The notes: generated by a model not told the origin, from the sequence alone. DNA of 54,494 nucleotides from Sperchopsis tessellata (GCA_033557685.1 JAWQRN010000014.1:1-54494), one strand, 5' to 3'; shown: positions 23,640 to 35,382, counted from the first letter of the stretch. Translations and numbers: made by a program.

Positions 23640-24540
23640 TGGGTTTTGATCTATTAAGTTTTTTAGTGACGCAAGCTTCTGCTGCACATCATTTATATTT
23701 GTCTGTTTCTTTTATTACAGAATACCAAATCGTACTGAGACTGAACAAAAAACATTTGCTAAAAGGCGAGTTTACACTGACATTGTTTTATGATTTTATC
23801 GCTTGCTGATATATTGTAGCTTGTGATATTTTCAAACAGAATTAAGAATGTTGCTCAAAAGATACCTGTATTTTTGAAAATATTTTATTTTCTTGAAATA
23901 TAAAGTTTTCTAATTGAAAATAAGTTATTGTGGTTTTCGTATCCACTTCTACAAATACAGCTTTATTGATAACAATGACAACTATAATAGAAAATAAAAT
24001 TATAAACAAACACCTAAGATATAGTTATCATCAATAATATGTTTTGTTTCAAATGTACACAAAAAAAGGTTATGTTTTTTTATTAGATTTGAAGTATTTT
24101 GCTGTGCAATAAATACAAATTTATTGTAAAATGTGATCCTTTGTTCTAAAGACTGAGACATTTTGCTGTCTTCTTGAGACGACACACAAACATTTGGTTA
24201 AAAATGCGGAAATTCCTAAGAAATCAACATATTTTGTGGCGTTTTCACAAATCTAAATTATTATATTTTACGTATACATAATTTTGTATATACCTACTTT
24301 TAGTTCAAGGGCATTGACGGCATAATATTTACCCAATTCTAAATGATCAATACATGTCTTGAGCACAACCAAATGTAAACACTAGAATAAAGATCCGACA
24401 TATTTTAAAAAGAAATATATACATAGCAGTACTATTGAGTAGTTTGTACTCAGAGAATGATTTGTTTAAAATACTATTAAAAAAATTATTTCACTGTATA
24501 TAAATAAAAAGGGAGCCAGGCAATAATAAATTAAAAAAGA
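23640..24540. other. AT-rich intergenic DNA
   Basis: No feature is supported. The short minus-strand frame at 24000-24185 has no domain. Confidence 0.45.
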
Positions 24541-24589
24541 AGGGCTACAATGTCATGTCACGTGTGTCTTTATCTAAGGACTTTGCCTA

Positions 24590-25002
24590 GATTTCTAAAG
24601 AGTGTGATGGTATCGGAGCCAATTTGGATTTCAAAAAAGGCTAGTAATGCAATGCTAAATCGTATTACAGAGGTCTTGGATGACAGATTTCTGCAAAGCT
24701 TTTGATTGTATCTCCCACAGCATCTTAATATACAAATTGGATCACTACATTGTAAGGGGTCAGGCGAATCAGTTGTTAGAGTTATTTGTTGCTAAATATG
24801 TTAGCTTTTGTCCTGCTTGATTTGCTGTGGGCTTACACTTTGCGGATGATACAACTTTGATGGTGACCCACATAGAGCAAGAACAAATTGACATTGCTCC
24901 TGATGATGATTGGTAGCTGCTTTTAAAAGGTATCAACGAACTTTCTTTAAACAAAGCCAAAAACTCAGCAAATATATTCACAAGTCACAGGAGTAGTTTA
25001 TG
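24590..25002 (+). mobile_element. Jockey-like LINE reverse transcriptase fragment
   Basis: Fragments in shifting frames read QFGFQKR, VLDDRF, DFCKAFDCISHSILIYKLDH (motif A with its Asp), then LHFADDTTLMVTHIEQEQ (FADD, motif C), and GINELSLNKAKN. Motif B between them is missing because of a deletion. Several stops are present. The motif set is characteristic of Jockey-superfamily non-LTR RTs. Confidence 0.7.
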
Positions 25003-26214
25003 GTAGCGAGATTTCATGTTTTAACTTTTAATACCCTCATCTCTTGACAATCAAAGATGGATCAGTTGTTTGGAAAATTGCCATCTTTTCATTTCATAAT
25101 GTTTCAATGTGTACTGAGGTTCTGCAGTGTGAGTTCATATGTAGAAAATGTTGACAATATAGAAAGTAATATTGCCGGCCATTAAAGAGGGTAGCTGAAC
25201 TTTCATCAGTGTAATATTTACCAATGCGAGACCTCAAATTTGATTAATTCATTGGCCGAAGAGCGGATATTATTAGTTTCCTACAGCTCTTTGTGTATCC
25301 GCAATTGGTCACACTATCTAATTTGGTCTCCATTCTGGAAAATCTTAAAATGTCCCAGGAACTTAAGTTACAGTCCGGCAGTAACACGGAAAGTGTTCCT
25401 CCTCTTCACATGCACTACAGGTTGGCTCCTGGATCGTCGTCATTCTATGTAACTGTCTTCTCAGTTCGTGACATGTAAGCAAGTTAACTATGAATCGCAT
25501 CTCAGTCCTTGTCCTGTCTTATCAGTCACTGGTCCATAGACAAACTTTCTGACCTGCCTTTAAGTCTGTAGCCTCCTCCAGTTAGGTCTATAAAGAACTT
25601 TAATTTCATCCTCTAACCTTGTCTTTTTACTTTCATAGACACACGTAGCATAGGTCTGAGGAAATTAATCCCATATTAATCTTACTCTTTACTCATGGGC
25701 AAATCTGCTCAAAACTTCCTTTCATTCACAGATCCTACGTGATGTCACCATATACAATAACGCCAGCCTTCTGTCAATCAAATCAGCTCATTCATTTCCT
25801 GCATTATAGCTAAGACCCCTGGAATATACTGATATTTGCAAATCCTGACTTCATGCGGCTTGCTCCCAGTTTGCCGGCTTTCCCAGGTCTATCTATTTAC
25901 AGAACGATCCTTTCTTGCAGGGGTACAATACCATTACTCCATTACTCTCTATTAGGTTATTTCCAAGATCCTGTTATAAAAACTGTATCTCATTATTCTG
26001 TAACTCGGCATTAAACGCTTTGGTGCCATGGGCTCCAGACTATCCATTAGAGTACGTGATATAATTTCCTCCACAGACCTGCTGCATGTACCCTCTATTT
26101 TTATATACAGCCTTTGGTATGGTCCTCATAGCTGATGCTATTCCTGTGGATTCGAAGCTATAAAGAGAATATAGCCTAGAATTTCAGTTTGTTGTGCGTC
26201 ATGTTCTCAAAATT
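25003..26214. other. unassigned, less AT-rich repeat-like DNA
   Basis: This stretch has noticeably higher G+C than the flanks and no long frame. It is sandwiched between two LINE fragments, so it is probably decayed transposon sequence. I could not recognise motifs on either strand. Confidence 0.35.
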
Positions 26215-26850
26215 ACCGAGAAATATAGCCCTAAGAATTGACTGTCGAATAAGTGACTTGTTTCAAATATTTGGGCACCATTATGAACCAACACTGTGAC
26301 ATCAAAAAAGAAATAAAAACAAGAATCGAATAAGCCAGAAAAACCTTCATTGATAAAAGGAAGTTCTTCTTTAGATTGGAATTTTGGCTACACCTGAGGG
26401 TTCAAATGCTGTTATGTTATTTGTTCCTGATTCTTCTCTACGGATGTGAGATTTGGACTCTAAACACTTCCATGGATAAAAGTATTGAATCATTTGAAAT
26501 GTATTTATATCCACTTATACTACGAATACGAAATACCCTGGGTACAAAAAGTCTCCAATATCAAAGTTTTCAATTGCATGAATAAGCAAAAAGAACTTCT
26601 GCCTGCTGTCAGGGAGCTAAAGGTCGGGTATTTGAGCCATCTCACAAGATAAGAGCGAGATCTTAAGGCTGGTCATCAAGGGTAAGAACCCGAGAAACAG
26701 ATTCATTGGTAGATGCCTAAATTAGATGCTAAAAGACCTAAGAAGATGATTCGGATGTACCTCAATAGATATTTTCCGAGCAGCAGAATCGAAGTGAATA
26801 TTTTCCACGTGGATCTCCAACCTTCGTTAGAAGAAGGGGCAATAAAGAGA
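26215..26850 (+). mobile_element. RTE-like LINE C-terminal fragment
   Basis: The plus frame reads FKYLGTIMNQHCDIKKEIKT, then ARKTFIDKRKFFFR, LLCYLFLILLYGCEIWTLN and FEMYLYPLILRIRNT. This is the post-RT region widely seen in insect RTE/BovB-like ORFs (FKYLG..., LLYG.E.WTL, FEMW.YRRIL). Decayed remnants of the tail continue to about 26850. In-frame stops show it is dead. Confidence 0.72.
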
Positions 26851-29040
26851 AAAAGAAATGCATCATTGGTTTTAGTAGTATAAATATATTCCTTCACACA
26901 TACCTAAAAGTCCAATTTGAAGTAATGCCAACAAATTAAATAAAAATAATATGCAAAGACACAAAAAATAATAAATATCATTCAAACACTTAGAATTTCA
27001 TGAAAAATTTTGGGCATCTAAAATGAAGATTGGAGACACAATGTAAACTTAGATGATTAGAAAAATTTTTTTGAAGAATATAAACATTATATGATTTTAT
27101 ATGTTTTGAATAATGAAAGTAGATTATTACCTAACAGATTTCAAGTTAAGTGAATTTTATTTTGACAAATTTAAATTGATTTAGTTTAGTGAGCCAAGAA
27201 ATATGAAATATGTATCACATATATATTAATATGATGAATGAGTTCCTGCACATTTATATGCAGTTGATTTATATAAGGGCGTGTGCCAAATTTTGTTTTG
27301 CCAAATAATTTATTCCTTGAAAATATTTTCTGGTTAATATTTTTTGGCTATTTACATCCCTTAATGAAATAGCACAAACTAAATCTTATTTCAGTAGAAA
27401 AAGAGTGCATACGTCTTCTATGTAAACTCAAAGAATGTTTGTGGCACATGTCGTAGAATTTCTACTGGAGACCATTTGTAATGTATTCTTTTAGCATGTC
27501 TATAATCCATTTGATAGTACAATGTTTCATTACTTATCTTTACAATTAATATGTTCATTCCACTATAAAATGGAGTGTCAATTTAGAGATTGTCCAGTGC
27601 TATATTTGCTCTTAATCAACTAAAAAGTCTATTGTCAACCGTATTCATAAAAATAGCTGGCTATGGTCTATTTTCTGGGGTTCCTCCCCCTATGTGAAAA
27701 AAGCATTTATTCCAGAGAAACACGAAATCCCAAAACGACACATTGTAGACCACTATTTATATCAATGGATATTCTGCTGGGGTTCCTCACAACATTCACA
27801 CAGAAAGAAATAGTCGCATAGCCTCTCCTACCCAACTCTGGCTCTCACCTCCAAGTGGTGAACCTTGGTTACCTTTGCAACTCCTCCTGAAATGTAGTAA
27901 CCAACCCGTATGGATGGTGGTGGCAGGGCTAATGAAAGTGGGAGAGATGGTCCTCCGAAAAGGGGGTTGGGCCAACAACCTCACCTCGTAAAAAAATCGA
28001 AGTTACGAAACCACTAACGAAGCCTCAGACTGGACGGAAAACTGAATGAGCAGAGGACCAAGCAGTTTGAAAGCAATGACTAGCGGAGGCCAAGGCCCAA
28101 TTTGGGCTGCAGCACCATTAAAAGGAAGATTCTGCCACTTCTTTGCATATTTATTTTTATGCAAGGCGGAAGACGTAATTTGTACTCCAAAGTTCAATAC
28201 ATTTCCATGAAACAATAAGTTTCATATGATATATTATCGCGACCAGTTTTGATCACACTAGGTTATTGTCAAGCTAAAAGACAGTAACAATTAATTCGTG
28301 ACTTACAAAATAAGTAATTAAAACCGCATTCTTACCTTCATGAGTTACTGTGAAGGCAACAACACAAACTAAACTTCCAACTGCAGGGCAAGAGAGTGGT
28401 CTGTTGGGGATTCGTTAAGGTTAAGAATAGGAATGGATCTCAAGGAATTCTGCAACATCCAATTTCTTACCCTTGGGATATCGATGAATTATGATAGAGT
28501 TATGGTGAAGCTAGAGTCATTGGCAGCGTATTTGATGCAGCGAAGGTATTCCTTAAATCCTATGTTAAAGGAATCTACAGTTCATTCAATATATTCTGCT
28601 CCACAGAGCAGCAGCTACATAGCTTTTGGTGTCAAACTGGTCTTTGTTCATAACCAGCATTTTGAGTAGAGTTGTACCAAAGTGGAAGATAATTTTGCCG
28701 TTTTCATGAATTGCAGTTGTTTTTGCAATATTGTAGGAAACGAATCTATGGAAGGGGATTCATATGTAAGAACTTGGAGAGAGCAGGGAAACTGGATAAC
28801 AAAGGTATTGAAAAATGTTTTTCAATTTCCTATCATAGGCCCTGTGAATAATTACAATTCATATAAGCAACCTACAAAATAGTACCAAGCTCTAGATGGA
28901 AAGAACTGAGCAACAAGGAGATGGTAAACAAGTAATGAAAAAGAAAATTGAAGAAAGCAAGTTTATGGTGTCTATAGTGGTTATAATGAAAAGGTATGCA
29001 ATTGTATGTATGGATCTTTTTTCTAAAAATTTCAAACAGA
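26851..29040. other. unassigned DNA with possible repeat remnants
   Basis: No gene is recognised. Around 27670 and 27775 the phrase CTGGGGTTCCTC occurs twice, and 27790-28000 and 28380-28900 are relatively GC-rich. The frames at 27796-27984, 28003-28215 and 28433-28669 contain no domain I recognise. Old mobile-element sequence is the likeliest content. Confidence 0.35.
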
Positions 29041-29700
29041 AAATTATTACTGTAGTTTTTAATTACATTTAAATTGAGGAAATTAAAGTGAATGGACCTT
29101 CAACTCAGAAGCGAACGTCAAATTTTAATGAAGGGTATTATGACACCAAGTACACCCTCCACAGTACTAACATCGCCAGCGTATCTTATCCAGAATTTTA
29201 TAGACTCAACATGGATGCTACTAATATTAAAGAGACGTTCTTCTAAATGATCCACAATGATTTCAGAGGTTGCATTCCATGGACATCTTTTCAGGCTGTT
29301 CATAAAAAATCACTGTTAAACAAGAAAAGACTCTACTTTAAATAACGTGTAAGCAATCCATTATACAAAGAACCTCCTTGTCGAATGCATCACATCTAGA
29401 CAGGTGGTCACCAACAAGATTAAGGCATTCTGACATTGATACAGAAGTGAAAAGGTTACTTACATCAAAGAAGACCATCCGAAAACTATCATCGACCTTA
29501 AAATTACTGGAGACAAACTTTCTAGAAAACTAAATACTGTTCCTGAAACAGAACCTTACATATATAAGCCTATATGCTCAAAATGCCCTAATCTTTTTTC
29601 TCAAAGACGACCCATATCAAGTAGCAAAGATTTATAAGAGGAAAAAGCAGACTTCAAGAGATTACTACAGACATGTCACGATTCGGAGCGGAGAATTATA
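29041..29700 (-). mobile_element. Penelope-like element reverse transcriptase fragment
   Basis: The minus frames read SSNFKVDDSFRMVFFDVSNL and then FTSVSMSECLNLV (motif A region, FDV). They continue with LTVIFYEQPEKMSMECN, a decayed form of the xGxxMGSPLSP motif B, then SEIIVDHLEERLFNISSIHV and ESIKFWIRYAGDVSTV. The last is motif C, with the usual YxDD changed to YAGD. Order and spacing fit Penelope-like RTs. Frameshifts and stops are frequent. A tandem 367-bp repeat lies just upstream of it on the same strand (29792-30480). Confidence 0.75.
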
Positions 29701-29791
29701 CCATATTCAATAGGGAAAGTTCCATTATATTAAAATTTAATACCCAGTTCCAATAATGACAGCTTAACTTCTGGAAAACAAACTTTAGATG

Positions 29792-30485
29792 AATGTGTTA
29801 TTTTAATATTTTATAAATCAAATATCGAGCAAATCGGCCAAGTCAATATAAATTAAATACAGAAATGAACTACACATCGCAAAATTAAGGGAAGTAAGCC
29901 GAATTGCAGTGGACACATGTTTCTGTCATTAAGACGTCATCAGCATTACTCTTGTTAGTAATTAGCTGTACCTCACGTACGAATACATATTCCACTCCTT
30001 GCATATATGCTTTGAGATCGTGAGTGAGCATATTATGAGAGGTATCGCAATGTTTCAATGTTGCACTTGATTAATGATTATGCTAGTTAGATATTAATCT
30101 ACACGAAATTGCCATTTTTGCATTAGAATAAGAATTTGTTGCTTCCTTGGCCGTACATGAATGTTTTATTTTAATATTTGATAAATCACACATCGAGCAA
30201 ACCGGCCAAGTCAATATATATTAAATAGAAAATGAACTACGCATCTCAACATTAAGGGAAACAAGCCAAATTGCAGTGGACACATGTTTCTGTCATTAAG
30301 ACGTCATCAGCACTGCTCTTGTTAGTAATAAGCTGTACCTCACATACATATTCCACTCCTTGTATATATGCTTTGAGATCGTGAGTGAGCATATTATGAG
30401 AGGTATCGCAATGTTTCAATTGAATAATCATTACGCTAATTAGATATTAATCTACACAAAATTGCCATTTTCACATTAGAATTTT
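29792..30485. repeat. tandem direct repeat, about 367-bp period, two copies
   Basis: Unit 1 begins TGAATGTGTTATTTTAATAT at 29792. Unit 2 begins TGAATGTTTTATTTTAATAT at about 30159. Both continue through GAGCAAATCGGCC or GAGCAAACCGGCC, GTGGACACATGTTTCTGTCA, AAGACGTCATCAGCA and GAGAGGTATCGCAATGTTTC. Similarity runs almost the whole unit. Placement directly upstream of a Penelope-like RT suggests tandem pseudo-LTRs or a partial tandem element copy. Confidence 0.8.
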
Positions 30486-31209
30486 GATGAATTGAGGACT
30501 CTAGACTGAACAATGGTGGCCTGTTGGGAAAAAATGTGGTCAGCATTATAGTCAAAATTAAAAGTAACCTGGAAATCAAAGTAATTATCTAGAGTAGGAG
30601 TAGCGAAAGATCTATGACAGAAGGGTGCAGGAGCAGAGATGTCGCAAGGCATACAGTTTGGAAGAAGGAGTGGTCTTACAACACAGAAGATAAAAAAGGC
30701 AACGGAGCGAAGCCAGAAACAGTTGTAGAAACTGGTGGAGGATATTTCTCCCACATGTCCGATAAATGAATCAATGTACAATTCATGCATTGAAAAGCAG
30801 CCTCATGAATTCTATAAAAGATACTCAGTAAAACTACTGTGGACAACTTAATAGAAAACACTATTAAAAATATAAGGAAAATGATAAAAAGGAAAAATAA
30901 TATCACATACGTGTCTACGTGCCAAAAGGCCTATAGTATAGGGTTATTTTTGTCATTTATAAAAATGCCATCTACATGCTGCAGTTTTTACTTTGAAAGA
31001 CATATTCATGACAGCAGCTCTCAACCCGTGGACAAGATCCAGGTAATGCACACTATGAATGTGTCATAATCGTATGGTTTGTAGAAATTGTACGAATCTT
31101 TCCACGGCGCTGTATGATAAAAAACACATTTCTATATAAATTTAGTACCAGTATAAACCTCGTTGGACTATGTGTGTACAAAATACACAAGATACGGGCA
31201 AGAAAATAA
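30486..31209. other. unassigned DNA between Penelope pieces
   Basis: Overlapping frames occur on both strands (30476-30906 minus, 30839-31069 plus) with no recognised motif. It may be the N-terminal part of a mobile-element ORF, but I cannot show it. Confidence 0.3.
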
Positions 31210-31460
31210 CTCTGTAAGTAGATTTTCACGGCCATAGTAGATATCTTCAGGTTTTTCGGGAGATAACTGTGTGTTGGCTTTTATTATTGTCGATGTGTTG
31301 TCCACCATTGCAATAGATATTATCAAGACATATAGTACTTAAAAGTGCTAACGGTAAACTACCATGTATCTCTTAAAACTGCTAGGTGTAGATTGCCAAC
31401 TAGCCAAAAAGTGCTAAGTATAAACTGACATGTAGCCCTCAGAAGTGCTAGTCATAGAAT
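31210..31460 (-). repeat. Penelope-type terminal repeat with internal tandem units
   Basis: It begins GATATCTTCAGGTTTTTCGG, then GTGTGTTGGC, and continues with four to five degenerate 35-40-bp units carrying AAAAGTGCTA...TACATG-type phrases. It ends AGTGCTAGTCATAGAATAAA. The whole reverse complement matches 43790-44050. The composite at 21861-22075 is also related. Confidence 0.7.
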
Positions 31461-31547
31461 AAAGGGAAACTCATGATTGCTGGGGCACCAATGGAAATCC
31501 TACTTGGCATGCTATTCTACTGTTCAGCATTGCAGTCTCCTATTAGC

Positions 31548-31832
31548 TCACAGGATCCAGACGGGATGTGTCTCTTGTGGAGATTTCACCAAAATTTGAT
31601 AATGTGTATTTCCAAGACAATGCAAGCTGTAATCCATTATCGCAATTCTTATTATTCTAGGGAAATAATTAGAAGATTTGGTACGAATTTGTATGTCCTT
31701 GAAGAGTATATCGTGCCCTGATTCTAATTTATGTTCTATTAATGGAGATATAGCAAACCATTTGAGACAGGTTTGCCTTCTATGCTCTGTACAGTGAGTG
31801 GAAATCATTATTTTTATCTGACCTATGTACAC
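31548..31832 (-). mobile_element. Penelope-like GIY-YIG endonuclease fragment
   Basis: The minus-strand frame contains MYIGQIKI (the YIG half of GIY-YIG), TEHRRQT (conserved Arg/His region) and IEHKLESGHDILFKDIQI, with a C-terminal FPRIIRIAIMDYSL. This layout (YIG, EH, SGH, F.D..I) is that of the C-terminal endonuclease of Penelope-like retroelements. It lies beside the terminal repeat at 31210-31460 and faces an inverted second copy at 32040-32110. Confidence 0.65.
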
Positions 31833-32029
31833 TTAGCCACAGTACTCAATTCTATGGTCTAAAAAGTTTTCAGTCTCAGCAAAAAAGATAATTTATCCGA
31901 AGAACTAAATCTTGTTATACAAAGGGCCATCCACCATTCTAAAAATCTCACTCTGCCTAGCCAGAACCTGGATGTTATTCGCCATGCATATTTTCTGTAC
32001 CTGCAGAACACGACAAAGAAGATAGCATG

Positions 32030-32160
32030 GTTACTCTGCAAACGATATTCTCTTCAAGGACACAAATATTCTCACTAAATCTTCTAATTATTTCCCTATA
32101 ATAATTAGAGTCAATTGAAATAGTTTCATTTATTCTATGACTAGCATTTCTTAAAGTTAC
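32030..32160 (+). mobile_element. second GIY-YIG fragment, inverted relative to the first
   Basis: The plus strand encodes DILFKDTNILTKSSNYFPII, nearly identical to DILFKDIQIRTKSSNYFPRI encoded on the minus strand at 31640-31730. At its right it runs to TTTCATTTATTCTATGACTA, the same outer edge as the repeat at 43790. Thus two element ends lie in inverted orientation. Confidence 0.6.
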
Positions 32161-32369
32161 GTAAAACCTGTACACATATGTGATAACGTTACCCAGTATG
32201 CCTGCCTTTATGTGCGTACGTGTTTGGATACTTGCTGTACTGGTACGAAATTGAATGGTAGAAAATACTTGAGCTTATACATTTCATATTGGAAATATAA
32301 ATTGTATCGTACTGTGTGCTGTTTACGGAAGCTACGATATATCAAAGGTATATACACTTTTTTTAAATG

Positions 32370-33177
32370 CAATTAACCCTTGATTTTCTGGACTATCCGG
32401 GAGGAGTGCCCGTAAATGTGATTGCACATAAAATCCTGACTGTAAGAAATTAAATGTACGTTATATTACAAATCACATATTTTGTGGCATACAGTAGGTG
32501 CCTGCTTATTATGATTAATGTAGACAGAAATAAACTAATTTTATGGACAGTGAAGAATCAGGATTATTTTATTCGTATGTACATTTGTTATGTATTGGTA
32601 TAAAACTATAATAGATTAAATATTTATTTATAATTAGCAATAAAAACTCTCAACATTTTTGTGTTTAAATTACTAATTTTTCGTATATTTTTTTTACTTC
32701 TGCTACTACTTAATTTATATGAAAATATCAACATGAGATATGCAAGAGATAAATATGTTTTAAAGACTGAATTCATATTATTTTTGTTTAAACACAGTAT
32801 AATGGACTGTTGCAATATATGCCTGCTGTAATATCTAACTCAAGTGTAATAAATTACTCCTCTTCAACTTTAACTCTCCATGTTCGCATGTCAAATAAAT
32901 TTATGGCCTATTTATAGGGAAAACATATTTTTTGTGTAGTACATATAGACATTTTTTAGTTTTTTAATTAATTTTGATTCAGCTGTAAATTTAGTTGCAC
33001 AAATAAGTAATTTTTAAAAAGTAAATAAAACATTTAAGAAATACGTGAAATTCACATAATTTTTACTGTATAATGGGTTAGAAAAGTAATATTTATTTAC
33101 AAACAAACCATAACATAATATATTTTGACAATAAATCCGAAGTCCGTTAAATTGAGGCATTGAAAATCGAGGGTCTG
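32370..33177. mobile_element. pogo/Tigger-like DNA transposon shell, about 808 bp
   Basis: The left end carries ACCCTTGATTTTCTGGACTA. The right end, read inward on the minus strand from 33177, carries CAGACCCTCGATTTTCAATG, then TTTAACGGACTTCGG. Ends built on CC(T/C)TCGATTTTC-type inverted repeats are typical of pogo/Tigger elements. A TA follows the right end. The inside is AT-rich with no transposase, so the element is non-autonomous. Left-end details are imprecise. Confidence 0.5.
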
Positions 33178-33299
33178 TATTTACAGGAATTTTTTTTTAG
33201 AAACGTAAAATCAATTTTAGCAGTAAATATGTTAAATTTTATTATTCATTACAAATAAATTTAAAATTTTTATATAATTTGAATAAAATTATATTACAT

Positions 33300-33312
33300 A
33301 TTTTATTTCCAT
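33300..33312 (-). terminator. candidate polyadenylation signal of the WKF-domain gene
   Basis: On the minus strand an AATAAA lies about 90 bases downstream of the stop codon at 33396. Confidence 0.45.
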
Positions 33313-33395
33313 TTGCAAGTCTTTACGAAAGATTTTAGTTTTCGCAAAACACGTACAATTCATGCTTATGCTACTATATTATTTGATTTTTCACT

Positions 33396-34208
33396 TCACT
33401 CTTGTAAAAGCTGAACAATAGTCCGTGCTCTTTCATATTTCACTTTCACATCATTGTCCACTTCTTCTTCTGGTTTTTCACATCCTTCAATTACTTTTAT
33501 TGCACCTTTTAATATATCCTGCCTTGATTTCCCTTTAGAATTGTTGAAATACTCTACTAAGGTATCCCAGAATTTTTCAGGTACCCTAGCATCATCAAAC
33601 ATATTTTGTTGTAACCAAATCTGCCGTAACTTCTCAAATTTCCAGCCATTACGATTGTACTTCCATTGAGAAAGATAATTTAGACATTTTTCCTGTATTT
33701 TTACTTCACTTTTTATTTTATTATCTTGAAGTAACTGAGCATGTTTTATTCTTTTCAACGCCCTAATAGATTCTGTTTTTTTAATTTCTGGATTTTTCGG
33801 GTCAAGTTCATCTTGTACTTCTTTACTTTTCTCTTTATCTTCTGCATCCTCATTTCCATTTTGTTTATTCTTTTTTGTTAATGACTCTTTATTTGTTTCT
33901 TCTATTGAATTTTCTATATTTTGGGTCTCTTTTCTCTTTTTTTTCTTTGGTGAATCATCAGCTGCTTCTCCATTTATATTTAATACATTTTCTATAGAAT
34001 TTTCAGCATTTTTAGAAACAATATATTCATTTTTGTTTTTCTTTTGTTTTTGTCTTTTAGGTTGTTTTACCTTTTTTGAATCTGTGTTTTGTTGCTCTTC
34101 ATTTTTTAACTGGTCAGCCTTATCTTTAGTTAAAATTTCTTCGTCAAAACTTATTTTGTTCTTTTTGTTTTTTTTACTTTTCTTTTTAGTAATACGTTCT
34201 TCAGACAT
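33396..34208 (-). CDS. WKF-domain protein (C7orf50-like)
   Basis: This is a 270-residue, single-exon, highly charged protein starting MSEERITKKKSKKNKKN. The first roughly 160 residues are low-complexity Lys/Glu/Asn with several basic clusters (KQPKRQKQKKNK, KKKKRK) that look like nuclear or nucleolar localisation signals. Residues about 150-250 hold the conserved WKF (DUF2373) domain: CLNYLSQWKYNRNGWKFEKL, RQIWLQQNMFD, VPEKFWDTLVEYF and SRQDILKGAIKVIEG. Human C7orf50 is about 194 residues, so the N-terminal basic region is longer here. Its precise role is not established; a nucleolar or ribosome-related role is inference from composition. A shadow frame on the plus strand is ignored. Confidence 0.9.
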   Translation of the reverse strand: MSEERITKKKSKKNKKNKISFDEEILTKDKADQLKNEEQQNTDSKKVKQPKRQKQKKNKNEYIVSKNAENSIENVLNINGEAADDSPKKKKRKETQNIENSIEETNKESLTKKNKQNGNEDAEDKEKSKEVQDELDPKNPEIKKTESIRALKRIKHAQLLQDNKIKSEVKIQEKCLNYLSQWKYNRNGWKFEKLRQIWLQQNMFDDARVPEKFWDTLVEYFNNSKGKSRQDILKGAIKVIEGCEKPEEEVDNDVKVKYERARTIVQLLQE

Positions 34209-34821
34209 CTGGAATTTTATAAAATGAACAATTAGAACAGTGTGAAATTCTTTTATTGCAAAATTTGTCTATTGTCTAGAAACCAGGTTCCAAGCTTGCT
34301 AAGAAAGAATCAACTTAAAATATGTTGGTATTTTGAGGACAAATCAGTTTTTCTAAGTTACAGTACACCAAAAAAATAAAATATTACTTCATTTTAGAGT
34401 TTTGATCAAGGAAGACGACAACACTTATATTTGGCCGCAAAGCAAGATCTTATTTTACTATTTCTAAGGGAGCTATGCATCAGGGTTTTTTCTGTTGCAT
34501 CAACTGTAGAAAAATGTGATATATTTAGGTACAGGATGATTTCTGTCTGCAGACCAGTATAAAGACTCAAATATAATTTGAACAAATACTTAAAGCTCAT
34601 ACTCAACGTTCAATTTAATATTGTCGACTTTATGTGAATGTAATCTAAATCTAAAGTTATTCTTCTTCAAGTTAAAGGCCTAACTCTCAGTAAAGAGTGC
34701 AAAAGCCTGAATTTCTAGCATATCGGCAGAATATTTCTGTCGCGATCTGGGTCAAAAGAAACTATCATGGCATTATTTCTTGTGTATATGGAATATATAA
34801 TATGTTGTAAATACTGTATGA
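34209..34821. other. upstream region of the WKF-domain gene
   Basis: This presumably holds the 5' UTR and promoter of the minus-strand gene. I see no distinctive element. The minus-strand frame 34406-34606 has no domain. Confidence 0.35.
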
Positions 34822-34972
34822 TTCTTCTTTGCCAACTTATTCTCTAACTACAGTAACATACCACTGAAAGCTCTTCTTTTTTTCAACTTATTCTCTAACT
34901 ACAATAACATGTCACTAAAAGCTCTTCTATTCCAACTTATTATCTAACTACAGTAACATGCCACTAAAAGAA
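34822..34972. repeat. tandem repeat, three units of about 50 bp
   Basis: Three units share CAACTTATTCTCTAACTACA and CAGTAACATGCCACT-type phrases, with unit starts at about 34833, 34884 and 34933. Spacing shifts slightly because of a variable T run. Confidence 0.85.
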
Positions 34973-35382
34973 ACTTTGGTAAGTGACTAGAGAAAGGGAT
35001 AGGAGTGATTATTTACTTTGAAGGCTTTTCCATTTAAATTACTATAATTGTATCTAAAGATAACTGAAAATCTTTTAAAGTATCTAATAGGTTATGTTCT
35101 AAACTGAAATTAAATTTTGGTATAGAAAACTTACATTAAACGCAGAACACAAGAAAAGTATATGTCATACAAAGACAAGACTTAGTTTAAAAATTATATT
35201 ATGTGTTAATACTAGTTAAAATAGTATAAAATAGTTCACAAACAAAACGTGCTACCAACAAACTTCAAACTTTGAAATGTCAAATCAATGAACTTCACAT
35301 TTCATTCTTATTCATCTAGTCATAGAATTAAAACAAATTTGTAGAATTCCTTGTTCTGTAACGTGCTTCTGTAGGTCATTAG

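Noticed and set aside
30476..31069. Overlapping frames on both strands, about 75-105 codons
   Set aside because: No motif is recognised and the position lies between Penelope fragments. It is treated as unassigned repeat DNA rather than a gene.
33454..34227. Two plus-strand frames rich in Phe, Leu and Ser
   Set aside because: They are the antisense of Lys/Glu-rich codons in the WKF-domain gene.
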